In this document: piece by piece, positions 1 through 7,086 of the stretch | Numbering within the stretch: the first letter of the stretch is position 1 | Layout of the letters: every line of letters starts with the position of its first letter | Assembly: GCA_017513125.1 (NCBI GenBank) | Contig: JAFWDI010000010.1 | Span: 1 to 64,000 of the forward strand | Reading direction: 5' to 3' | Source: Lachnospiraceae bacterium | GTDB lineage: Bacteria; Bacillota; Clostridia; Lachnospirales; Lachnospiraceae | Length of the DNA stretch: 64,000 nt | Translations under genes and position numbers: made by a program | The notes under the pieces: generated by a model | Database searches by the model: none | Seen by the model: only the letters and a program-made list of their open reading frames with translations | What the model was told of the DNA's origin: nothing

Positions 1-345
1 ATCTCCGGCATGATCGAGCCTTCCGCGGACGGCTTCTCGGTCTGGATGTCGATCCTGAAGTCGAACGGCGGCGACCCTTCGGCCTGCCACCGCTACACTT
101 TCAGCTATGACGTGCCGAAGGCCGGCGAGGGCCACTTCATCAGTACCTATCAGACCGACGGGAACCCGCTGCCGAGCTTCGCGGGAGAGCCGATCACGGT
201 CGAGGTCACAGGCGACATCGACACATTTACGGAGAATGTCTGGAACAGCCTGAACGCGGATAATAAAGTTTCGCTCTTTACCCGCTTCATCGATTTCGCG
301 GCGGGCACCTGCGAGACGCGGATCGTGAATAAGCACGAGCAGTAA
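1..345 (+). CDS. purO: IMP cyclohydrolase, PurO-like (5' truncated by window edge)
   Basis: This is the C-terminal 114 codons of a protein whose start lies left of the window; the frame is open from base 1 to the TAA at 343-345. The sequence (SADGFSVWMSILKSNGG, LFTRFIDFAAGTCETRI) resembles the PurO/IMP cyclohydrolase family, which closes FAICAR to IMP in the last step of purine synthesis. The gene just downstream encodes only the AICAR formyltransferase half of the usual bifunctional PurH, so a separate cyclohydrolase is expected. The assignment rests on family resemblance and this context. Confidence 0.75.
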   Translation: MSGMIEPSADGFSVWMSILKSNGGDPSACHRYTFSYDVPKAGEGHFISTYQTDGNPLPSFAGEPITVEVTGDIDTFTENVWNSLNADNKVSLFTRFIDFAAGTCETRIVNKHEQ

Positions 346-387
346 ACCGGCGCGGACCCCGCGCATGGAACCAGGAAAGGGATAATT

Positions 388-1578
388 ATGAACGAACTGG
401 CATTAAAATACGGCTGCAACCCGAACCAGAAGCCTTCCCGGATCTTCATGGAGGACGGCGCGGACCTGCCCGTCACCGTGCTGAACGGCCGGCCCGGCTA
501 TATCAATTTCATGGACGCGCTGAACGGCTGGCAGCTCGTGAAGGAGCTGAAGGCCGCGACGGGACTGCCCGCGGCGACTTCGTTTAAGCACGTTTCTCCC
601 GCCGGTGCGGCGGTCGGCCGGCCGCTGACCGAGACCCTCGCGAAGATCTACTGGCTTGAAGATCTCGGCGTGGATTACCGGACGATCTCGCCCCTGGCCT
701 GCGCCTACGCGCGCGCACGCGGCGCCGACCGCATGTCTTCGTTCGGCGACTTCATCTCGCTTTCGGACGTCTGCGATAAGGACACCGCGCTGCTGATCGA
801 GCACGAGGTTTCGGACGGCGTTATCGCCCCCGGCTACACGGACGAGGCGCTCGAGATCCTGAAGCGGAAGAAGAAGGGAAATTACAACATCATTCAGATC
901 GACGAGAACTACGTTCCCGCGCAGATCGAGCATAAGCAGGTCTTCGGCGTGACGTTCGAGCAGGGCCGGAACGAGCTGAAGGTCGACGACGAGTTCCTCT
1001 CGAACATCGTGACGAAAAATAAGGATCTGCCCGAAGAGGCGAAGATCGACATGGCGGTCGCACTGATCACGCTGAAGTACACGCAGTCAAATTCGGTGTG
1101 CTACGTGAAGGACGGCCAGGCCATCGGCATCGGCGCCGGCCAGCAGAGCCGCATCCACTGCACGCGGCTCGCGGGTTCGAAGGCGGACAACTGGTTCCTG
1201 CGCCAGTCCGAGCGCGTTCTGAACCTGCCGTTCGTCGAGGGTATCGGCCGTGCAGACCGGGACAATGCCATCGACAACTACATCGGCGAGGACTTTATGG
1301 ACGTTCTGGCGGACGGAAAGTGGGAGCGGCTCTTCACCGAGAAGCCCCCGGTGTTCACCGCGGAGGAGAAGCGCGCCGTGCTGGATCAGGTGAGCGGCGT
1401 GACGCTGGGGTCGGACGCGTTCTTCCCGTTCCGGGACAATGTCGACCGCGCGCACCGTTCGGGCGCGAGCTACATCGTGCAGCCGGGCGGCTCGATCCGC
1501 GACGACGCGGTGATCGAGGCGTGCGATGAGTACGGGATCGTGATGGTGTTTACGGGCCTGAGACTGTTCCATCACTGA
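388..1578 (+). CDS. purH: AICAR formyltransferase (PurH transformylase domain only)
   Basis: A 396-residue protein that transfers a formyl group from 10-formyl-THF to AICAR to give FAICAR. It covers the AICARFT domain alone; bifunctional PurH is about 510-530 residues with an N-terminal cyclohydrolase domain that is absent here. Visible family motifs are [31 protein letters not shown] and QPGGSIRDD, with the typical end [11 protein letters not shown]. It follows purO by 42 bases and has a purine-rich site (GGAAAGGG) before the ATG. Its last roughly 25 bases form the outer part of a long inverted repeat that fills the downstream region. Confidence 0.93.
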   Translation: MNELALKYGCNPNQKPSRIFMEDGADLPVTVLNGRPGYINFMDALNGWQLVKELKAATGLPAATSFKHVSPAGAAVGRPLTETLAKIYWLEDLGVDYRTISPLACAYARARGADRMSSFGDFISLSDVCDKDTALLIEHEVSDGVIAPGYTDEALEILKRKKKGNYNIIQIDENYVPAQIEHKQVFGVTFEQGRNELKVDDEFLSNIVTKNKDLPEEAKIDMAVALITLKYTQSNSVCYVKDGQAIGIGAGQQSRIHCTRLAGSKADNWFLRQSERVLNLPFVEGIGRADRDNAIDNYIGEDFMDVLADGKWERLFTEKPPVFTAEEKRAVLDQVSGVTLGSDAFFPFRDNVDRAHRSGASYIVQPGGSIRDDAVIEACDEYGIVMVFTGLRLFHH

Positions 1579-1976
1579 TCGGAGCGGAGGGCAGGTTTGC
1601 GCCGCATCTATGCATGCTTCCTGCGGCCGGGCAGACATGAGTGTATTTGACATATGATATACACGGCGGACCGGTTCGCTGCTTCCTGAGCGGCTATACC
1701 TCCGCACGGGAAAAAGAACAGGCATCACTCAGAGAGGGTGAGAAATCTTTGATGGATTTCTCACCCTCCTTCGTTCGAAATCATGATTCGGAAATCATGA
1801 TTTCGGCCGGTCCTTTTTCGCGCTTGTCGGTATGACGCTCATGGTCGCAGCTCAATGTCCGCCGCAGCATATCATATGTCAAATCCAGCTGCCCAGCCAG
1901 TCGCAGGAAGTATGCATGAATGTGCAAGATGACTGCGCCGCCGCGCCTTCAAGTGACGGAACAGCCTCAGGGAAGC
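1550..1976. repeat. Long imperfect inverted repeat IR-1 containing an inverted copy of the purH 3' end
   Basis: Read outward from a central hairpin (14-bp perfect stem 1734-1747/1755-1768), the two arms of about 180-200 bases match with gaps. Matching blocks, left versus reverse complement of right, are: TTTGACATATGATAT (1646-1660 and 1869-1883, identical), ATGCATGCTTCCTGCG versus ATGCATACTTCCTGCG, and CCTGAGACTGTTCCATCACT versus CCTGAGGCTGTTCCGTCACT. The last block is the end of the purH coding sequence, so the right arm holds a diverged inverted copy of that gene's tail. Short frames inside this region have no homology or ribosome site that I can see and are not called. Confidence 0.8.
1734..1775 (+). 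terminator. Hairpin at the centre of IR-1, probable purH terminator
   Basis: Perfect 14-bp stem (GAGGGTGAGAAATC with its complement at 1755-1768) and a 7-base loop, followed by CTTCGTTCG. The U-tract is weak, so termination efficiency is uncertain. The preceding bases AACAGGCATCACTCAGAGAG recur almost exactly before the terminator after nfnB at 36805-36824. Confidence 0.6.
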
Positions 1977-2002
1977 CGTACTCTTTCTTAGAAAGGTTTT
2001 TA

Positions 2003-2387
2003 TCATCGGCGCGGCGAGGCCGGGGTGATGGACGAGTGACACCGGGGACGGTTCTGTTTGCTGCGTTTCTGTTTTTTTCCCTGCGGCTGCGCACGGCGGA
2101 AGCATTGAGGCGCGACCGTGAAGGACAGATCGAACACATAGAAAAGCGAGGGGGAAATGTTTGTATCCGCACAAACATTTCAGCTCGACTGAGGCGGGAA
2201 ACCATCGGGTTTCCCGTCGAATTCGAGCGGAACCCTCGCTTTTCTTGTTGTGTGAGATCTTTGTCCTTCAGGGAGCGCCGAACAGCTTTCGCCGTGCGCT
2301 CCGCAGGAAATGTTATAACAAATGTGACAACGAGAACCGTCCTCAATGTCACCTAATGTCACATCACCAGTCGCGCCGCGCCGATGA
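2003..2387. repeat. Long imperfect inverted repeat IR-2 with an inverted copy of the glcK 3' end; contains element copy A
   Basis: The arms extend beyond the 228-bp core element on both sides. Left arm TCATCGGCGCGGCG (2003-2016) is identical to the reverse complement of 2374-2387, which is inside the 3' end of the glucokinase gene. Further in, GTGACACCGGGGACGGTTCT (left) pairs with GTGACATTGAGGACGGTTCT (right, reverse complement), with nearly equal spacing. The left arm therefore holds a diverged inverted copy of the glcK tail and downstream DNA. Confidence 0.8.
2080..2307 (+). repeat. Interspersed inverted-repeat element, copy A (228 bp)
   Basis: Bounded by CCTGCGG and CCGCAGG, with arms of about 73 bases that match when folded (GCGCACGGCG, TGAAGGACA, GATC, AGAAAAGCGAGGG). 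Between the arms are two smaller hairpins: GAAATGTTTGT/ACAAACATTTC and GGGAAACC/GGGTTTCCC within GCTCGA/TCGAGC. Copies B (13008-13236, opposite orientation) and C (36902-37131) are nearly identical, so this looks like a MITE-type or other dispersed structured element. No transposase lies in the window. Confidence 0.85.
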
Positions 2388-3312
2388 CCCCAGCGTCATT
2401 GCCCAGCTCCCCCAGCACCAGCCGCGCCCCGCGGCAGTCCGGGAATGCGTACTTCTCGAAGTCGGGCTTCATCTTTCTCAGGATGATCTCGCCCGCCGCC
2501 GCGATCCCGCCGCCGATCACGATGACTTCCGGGTTCAGGATATTCGCGCAGGTCGCCGCGGCGCGCCCCAGATAACCGCAGCCGACCGTGACCGCGAGGT
2601 CCGCGATCTGGTCGCCCTCCTTAGCGAGGTCGAAGACGTCGCGCACGGTGAAGCCCGCGCCGCTTTTCGCCCGCTCGCGCAGGAGACTCTCCGCCGAAAA
2701 CGTTTCGAGCAGCCTTGAGGCGACGCGCACGAAGCCGTCGACGGTACAGTATTGCTCGAGGCAGCCCGTCGCGCCGCAGTTGCAGCGGAGGGCCTCCTCG
2801 TCATTGACATGGATGTGGCCGACCTCGCCTGCGGAAAAAGCAGCCCCTGTCACCAGACGCCCACCCGAGATCACGCCGCCGCCGATGCCGGTGCCCAGCG
2901 TGAGCATAAGTACGTCGTCCGCCCCGCGCGCCGCCCCGCGGAACTGTTCGCCGAGGGCGGCCAGGTTCGCGTCATTGCCGACTTTCACATTTTCACATCC
3001 GGTCAGCAGCGACATCTCGCCGGCGGCGTTCCGCGCTTCGGTCCAGCCGAGGTTCACACATCGGATCACATGTCCGTCAGGCCGTGCGGTCCCGGGCACG
3101 CCCACGCCGATGCCGAGGATCCCGCGGCTGTCGATCCCGCGCTCCTCGCACTTCGCCCGGACGGACAGGCCCGCCGACTGAATGATGTATGCGCCGCTGT
3201 CCGACCGGTCCGTCGGGATCTGCCATTTCTCGAGCAGACCGCCGTCCGGGTCAAACAGTCCGAATTTGATGCTGTTTCCGCCAATGTCGATACCGAAGAG
3301 TACCTGGGACAT
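2359..3312 (-). CDS. glcK: ROK-family glucokinase
   Basis: A 317-residue ROK kinase, probably cytosolic glucose to glucose-6-phosphate. Visible signatures are the N-terminal phosphate loop GIDIGGNSIKFGLFD, the sugar-site block GNDANLAALGE, TLGTGIGGGVI, GEVGHIHV and the zinc motif CNCGATGCLEQYC; a C-terminal GGGIAAAG is also typical. Length matches the family. AAAGGAGG precedes the ATG by nine bases. It stands alone on the reverse strand, converging on purH, with IR-2 reaching into its last about 29 bases. A ROK kinase with another sugar preference cannot be excluded. Confidence 0.88.
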   Translation of the reverse strand: MSQVLFGIDIGGNSIKFGLFDPDGGLLEKWQIPTDRSDSGAYIIQSAGLSVRAKCEERGIDSRGILGIGVGVPGTARPDGHVIRCVNLGWTEARNAAGEMSLLTGCENVKVGNDANLAALGEQFRGAARGADDVLMLTLGTGIGGGVISGGRLVTGAAFSAGEVGHIHVNDEEALRCNCGATGCLEQYCTVDGFVRVASRLLETFSAESLLRERAKSGAGFTVRDVFDLAKEGDQIADLAVTVGCGYLGRAAATCANILNPEVIVIGGGIAAAGEIILRKMKPDFEKYAFPDCRGARLVLGELGNDAGVIGAARLVM

Positions 3313-3443
3313 CCTTCGCGCACCTCCTTTACCGCTTATTCTATCGCGTTTTCGGCCGAAAGTGGAAGCATCGGCGCGTGAATCAGATCGTTATTAAAAA
3401 ACAACGACAGGGCTGATAATATTATTTGCGGAGTTATACTTGT

Positions 3444-3504
3444 CTAACTGCGTTAGTTAAACTAACATTAGTTAGGGAGGCTAACATTCGTTAGCCAGAC
3501 TAAC
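3444..3504. promoter_or_regulatory. Array of GTTAG/CTAAC half-sites upstream of the DtxR-type gene
   Basis: Overlapping inverted repeats: CTAAC-TGC-GTTAG (3444-3456), the perfect palindrome GTTAGTTAAACTAAC (3452-3466), GGCTAAC-ATTC-GTTAGCC (3479-3496) and GTTAG-CCAGA-CTAAC (3490-3504). Half-sites of this form are known in DtxR/IdeR-type operators. Lying 45-105 bases before the regulator gene, they suggest metal-dependent autoregulation. Binding itself is inferred. Confidence 0.7.
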
Positions 3505-3548
3505 TGTCTGGGGCCGCTCAGGCCGGTCAATGAGGAGAGGAGAATATT

Positions 3549-3944
3549 TTGAAAATTCAGGAATCTGCGGAAGATTATCTCGAGGCCATCCTGGTTCTCT
3601 CAAAAAAGCACGGCGACTATGTACGTTCGATCGATATTGCGAACTACCTGGAGTTCTCGAAACCCAGCGTCAGCGTGGCCATGAAAAAACTGCGCGAGAA
3701 CGGCTATATCACCATGGACCGCTCCGGCTACATCCGTCTGGAGAACGCCGGCCGCGTGATCGCGGAGGAAATGTATGAACGCCATAAACTCATGACGAGC
3801 TGGCTGACACATCTCGGTGTGGACGACACTGTGGCTGCGAAGGACGCCTGCCGGATCGAACACGTCCTGAGCCGTGAGAGTTTTGCCGCGATCAAAAAAC
3901 ACGTGACCGAACATAACGAACTGGAGCCGTTCATCGAAAGGTGA
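3549..3944 (+). CDS. DtxR/MntR-family metal-dependent transcriptional regulator
   Basis: A 131-residue protein with an N-terminal winged helix (SIDIANYLEFSKPSVSVAMKKL) and a dimerisation/metal domain. Candidate ligands are D9, E12, E77, H79, C101, E104 and H105; the cysteine at 101 resembles DtxR Cys102 rather than the acidic residue of MntR, so iron or another metal is possible. There is no SH3-like third domain, as in MntR. The start is TTG at 3549, chosen because GGAGAGGAG (3534-3542) lies just upstream and the frame begins with the family pattern ESAEDYLEAI. Its stop overlaps the ribosome site of the methylase gene, so the two are probably cotranscribed. Confidence 0.88.
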   Translation: MKIQESAEDYLEAILVLSKKHGDYVRSIDIANYLEFSKPSVSVAMKKLRENGYITMDRSGYIRLENAGRVIAEEMYERHKLMTSWLTHLGVDDTVAAKDACRIEHVLSRESFAAIKKHVTEHNELEPFIER

Positions 3945-3949
3945 GAGAT

Positions 3950-5140
3950 ATGCTGAACGAGAGACCGGCGCGTCTGGCGCCGCTGATCAAGTACCCTGGC
4001 GGGAAGGAGCGCGAGCTGAAGTACATCCTGCCGGCATTGCCCGCGGACGCGGAGCGCTTCTTCGACCCCTTCGTGGGCGGCGGCTCGGTGTACCTGGCCG
4101 CTGACGCGGACGAGTTTTATATCAATGACTTCTCTGCGGAACTCATGCTCCTCTGGTCGTGCGTGAAGGACCGCGACGCAGCGTTCTTCGCGGACGCGGA
4201 CGCCTTCAGCGCGGCGTGGGACTTCCTCGGGCAGACCGCGGAAGCGCACCGCTGGGAACTGATCTGCCTGTACCAGTACTGCGCGCGCCCTCAGATCATC
4301 GAGAGGGGGATCGAGGAGCCCCTCGACGGGATGCTCGACCGGATGATCGCGGACGCCTGGCCGGACTATCCGGCGGGGACCCTGCTGCACGGCTGGTGGA
4401 AGAGTCCGGAGTGGAAGGACGAGCTCCTGAAGAGCTTCGTAAATAAGTTTCGGCGTATGAACGAGCTGGAAGAGGAGAAGGGGCTGCTCACGGCCGAAGA
4501 CTGCTTTAAGAACATCGAGACCTGCCTGAAGAATGCCTTCTACATGTACATTCGCGGGATCTATAACCGCTCAGCGGAGCTTCGTCTTTCGGACGGCACC
4601 CGCGCGGCTCTCTATTTCTTCATCCGCGAGTACTGCTACTCGTCGATGTTCCGCTATAACGCGCACCACGAGTTCAATGTTCCCTACGGCGGCATCTCCT
4701 ATAATCATAAGTCTCTGAGCGGGAAGATCGCGGCGATGCGCGCGCCGGAGCTGGCGGCGAAGCTCGCTAAGACCGGGCTGGGGCGCGAGGACTTTGCCGC
4801 GTTTCTGGACCGGTACGCCCCGGGTCCGAAGGACTTCGTGTTCGTGGATCCGCCTTACGACACGACGTTCTCGTCCTACGACGGTTCCGCCTTCGGAAAG
4901 GAAGACCAGAAGCGCCTCGCGGACTGGCTCTGCGAGAAGTGCGGTTCGCGCTTCCTGCTCATCATCAAGAACACCGAGTACATCCGCTCGCTCTACCCGG
5001 AAGGCCGTCCCACGAAGGGCGGAGAACCGCTCCGGCTGTACCAGTTCGACAAGAAATATTACGTCAGCTTTATGGCCAGAAACGACCGGAAGTCCGAGCA
5101 TCTGATGATCGCGAATTATGCATTGCCGGAAATCTTATAA
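3950..5140 (+). CDS. Orphan DNA adenine methyltransferase (D12 class)
   Basis: A 396-residue N6-adenine DNA methyltransferase. Seen: LIKYPGGKERELKYILP near the start, the SAM-binding motif DPFVGGGSVYLAAD and the catalytic motif FVDPPYDTTFSSYDGSAF. No restriction endonuclease gene adjoins, so it is probably a solitary Dam-like enzyme; its target sequence cannot be read from the protein. ATG 3950 is preferred over GTG 3941 because AAAGGTGAG sits five bases before the ATG. It overlaps the end of the DtxR-type gene's signals, suggesting translational coupling with a metal regulator, which is unusual. Confidence 0.85.
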   Translation: MLNERPARLAPLIKYPGGKERELKYILPALPADAERFFDPFVGGGSVYLAADADEFYINDFSAELMLLWSCVKDRDAAFFADADAFSAAWDFLGQTAEAHRWELICLYQYCARPQIIERGIEEPLDGMLDRMIADAWPDYPAGTLLHGWWKSPEWKDELLKSFVNKFRRMNELEEEKGLLTAEDCFKNIETCLKNAFYMYIRGIYNRSAELRLSDGTRAALYFFIREYCYSSMFRYNAHHEFNVPYGGISYNHKSLSGKIAAMRAPELAAKLAKTGLGREDFAAFLDRYAPGPKDFVFVDPPYDTTFSSYDGSAFGKEDQKRLADWLCEKCGSRFLLIIKNTEYIRSLYPEGRPTKGGEPLRLYQFDKKYYVSFMARNDRKSEHLMIANYALPEIL

Positions 5141-5146
5141 GGCGCA

Positions 5147-5174
5147 TTGACAGTCATAAGTAAAAGTGTATAAT
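5147..5174 (+). promoter_or_regulatory. Near-consensus sigma-70 promoter upstream of the LysR gene
   Basis: TTGACA (5147-5152), a 16-base spacer and TATAAT (5169-5174). Expected transcription start is near 5181, giving a leader of about 90 bases before the LysR gene. Confidence 0.75.
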
Positions 5175-5213
5175 AAAAGCAATCGCTTATATGCTCTATA
5201 ACTCGACAGAGCT

Positions 5214-5254
5214 GTCCGGCGCTGCGGCTTACCGACGCCGCAGCCGGACTTTTT
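5214..5254 (+). terminator. Intrinsic terminator inside the LysR leader (possible attenuator)
   Basis: Stem GTCCGGC-(GC)-TGCGGC pairs with GCCGCAGCCGGAC (5237-5249), 13 bp with a two-base bulge and 8-base loop, then TTTTT (5250-5254). It lies between the promoter at 5147 and the ribosome site AGGGGG at 5261, so it would stop leader transcripts after about 75 bases. The small hairpin GACAG-AG-CTGTC just upstream shares bases with the stem and could compete with it. Confidence 0.75.
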
Positions 5255-5273
5255 GCATACAGGGGGAAGCGCC

Positions 5274-6224
5274 ATGGCTGACATGTTTAATGAACTGTCC
5301 TACGTTTACGAAGTCTATAAGGAGAAGAGCTTTTCGAAGGCTGCTGAGAAGATCTACATCTCTCAGCCCGCGCTGTCCGCGATGATCAAAAAGGTCGAGA
5401 CGAAAGTGGGGCTGCCGCTTTTCGACCGCAGCACGAACCCGATTCGCCTGACCGAGTGCGGCGAGCAGTATATCAAGGCCGCCGAGCAGATCATGGGGCT
5501 CGAGGAAGAGTTCGCGAATTACGTCGGAAATCTGCAGGAGCTGTCCACCGGCCGTCTGGCGATCGGCGCGCCGTTCTTCTTTTCGTCGTTTATTCTGCCG
5601 AAGTACATCTCGCAGTTCCAGGCGAAGTATCCGAAGGTCCAGGTGAGCCTGTTTGAGGGGCATTCTTCTCTGATCGAGGAGAAGCTGTTTGCGGGCGAGC
5701 TCGACATCGTCATGGATAACTATCTGCTGGACGAGAAGACGTTCATCAAAGAGCCCGTGATGGAAGAGCACCTGATGCTGCTGGTGCCGCAGTCGATGGC
5801 GTCAAATGAGAATGTACACGAGTACCGCCTGACGCTGGACGACATTCTGAATGACCGGCATTTGGCCCCGGGCTGCGCGGGCGTGCCGCTGAAGAACTTC
5901 GCCGGGGAGCCGTTCCTGGTGCTGCGTTCGCATAACGACCTGCGGAAGCGTGCCGACGGGATCTTCGCGAATGCCGGCATCCGCCCGAACTATATTCTGA
6001 AGCTGAACCAGCAGCTGACCGCGTTCCATCTGGCTGAGACCGGTATGGGTGCGACGTTCGTGAGCGACACGCTGCTCAAGAACGTGCATTCGCTGAACGA
6101 GGGCATGTGCATCTATAAGATCGACGATCCGCTGGCGACCCGGAATAACTACCTGTATTACCGGAAGAGCCGGTATATCACACCGAGTATGAAGAAGTTC
6201 CTGGAGATCGTGATTCCGGCGTGA
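5274..6224 (+). CDS. LysR-family transcriptional regulator
   Basis: A 316-residue regulator: N-terminal winged helix-turn-helix (SFSKAAEKIYISQPALSAMIKKVE, then LPLFDRS.NPIRLTECG) and a substrate-binding-type effector domain from about residue 90. ATG 5274 is chosen over an upstream TTG because AGGGGG lies seven bases before it. The effector and targets are not identifiable from the protein. The gene sits behind a strong promoter and an internal terminator, so its expression may be attenuated. The sequence AATCGCTTATA at its transcription start (5181-5191) recurs exactly in the gltB promoter, a weak hint at a GltC-like role. Confidence 0.88.
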   Translation: MADMFNELSYVYEVYKEKSFSKAAEKIYISQPALSAMIKKVETKVGLPLFDRSTNPIRLTECGEQYIKAAEQIMGLEEEFANYVGNLQELSTGRLAIGAPFFFSSFILPKYISQFQAKYPKVQVSLFEGHSSLIEEKLFAGELDIVMDNYLLDEKTFIKEPVMEEHLMLLVPQSMASNENVHEYRLTLDDILNDRHLAPGCAGVPLKNFAGEPFLVLRSHNDLRKRADGIFANAGIRPNYILKLNQQLTAFHLAETGMGATFVSDTLLKNVHSLNEGMCIYKIDDPLATRNNYLYYRKSRYITPSMKKFLEIVIPA

Positions 6225-6287
6225 GAGATGCGGCGATTCCGGCTTCGGAATGGACAGATATCAAAGCGACAACAGGGGGAGACTGAC

Positions 6288-7079
6288 ATGAAGAGTAAAC
6301 GTTTTGTTATAAAATGGGCGGCAGCGGCACTATCTGCCGTACTGGTCATCGGATTGGCGGCATGCGGCACCGACGGTGCTACAGCCGAAACGGAGGCGGA
6401 GACCGCTGAGGCTGAAACAGAATCGGTCGAGACGGAGATGGAGACCGAGTCGCCTTTCGCGGCGATAGGTTCGGCGAGCGGAGAGGAGGTCTATTCCGTC
6501 CGCATTGAAAACGCTACAGGGAACACTATTACGGGAATTGCAGTCAAACTGGATACCGAAGAAGAGTATCCGGATGATCTTCTTTCGGAAGAAGATCATT
6601 TCGGCGACGGCGAGATCCGTGTGTTGTACTATGACGCAGCTGAGGCGATTGAGATCTTCGAGGCAGCTCAGGAGACTCTGCAGGAAGACGCACCGATTCT
6701 TACTCCCGGGTTCGTGATTCGCGTGACTTATGAGGACGGAGAAGAGCATGAACTGCATGGCTTCCCGTTTGAAGATACCGCGGAAGTGATCCTTCAGCGT
6801 GCGGACGACGGATACAGCTTCATAACATATTCTTCGCAGGCCAGCGGCGAAGAAGCCAGCACTGAGGAAATGGAAAGGGCTCTCTGGGACGAGGCTAACG
6901 CCGCGGCAGCACCTGCACCGGCACCTGCACCCGCGCCGGCACCTGCACCCGCGCCGGCACCTGCACCCGCGCCGGCACCTGCACCTGCGCCGGCACCTGC
7001 ACCCGCGCCGGCACCTGCGCCCGCGCCCGCAGCTGATCCGAATGCCGGCTGCCTTGGTGATGATGCATTGACTTATTGA
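6288..7079 (+). CDS. Secreted lipoprotein with C-terminal Ala-Pro repeat
   Basis: A 263-residue protein with a lipoprotein signal peptide (MKSKRFVIKWAAAALS, lipobox LAAC, lipidated Cys about residue 25). An acidic Thr/Glu-rich linker follows (TEAETAEAETESVETEMETE), then a folded region of about 120 residues that I do not recognise. Next comes a run of roughly 20 Ala-Pro dipeptides and a short tail ending GCLGDDALTY. ATG 6288 is supported by ACAGGGGGAGA. The Ala-Pro run resembles rigid wall-spanning linkers. It probably shares a transcript with the acyltransferase 7 bases downstream. Function unknown. Confidence 0.8.
   Translation: MKSKRFVIKWAAAALSAVLVIGLAACGTDGATAETEAETAEAETESVETEMETESPFAAIGSASGEEVYSVRIENATGNTITGIAVKLDTEEEYPDDLLSEEDHFGDGEIRVLYYDAAEAIEIFEAAQETLQEDAPILTPGFVIRVTYEDGEEHELHGFPFEDTAEVILQRADDGYSFITYSSQASGEEASTEEMERALWDEANAAAAPAPAPAPAPAPAPAPAPAPAPAPAPAPAPAPAPAPAPAPAADPNAGCLGDDALTY
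6908..7033 (+). repeat. Minisatellite encoding Ala-Pro repeat
   Basis: Tandem copies of an approximately 18-base unit (GCGCCGGCACCTGCACCC and variants) within the lipoprotein gene. The unit length is a multiple of three, so copy-number change would lengthen or shorten the Ala-Pro linker without a frameshift. Confidence 0.85.
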
Positions 7080-7086
7080 CGGTTCC

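Noticed and set aside
1832..2356. Open frames of 60-185 codons within the purH/glcK and typA/argG junctions
   Set aside because: They read through hairpin arms of the repeats, recur only because the repeats recur, and lack ribosome sites or family matches.
6908..7033. Regular repeat in the lipoprotein gene that could suggest a CRISPR array
   Set aside because: Units of 18 bases are contiguous without spacers and encode Ala-Pro in frame. No cas genes are present.
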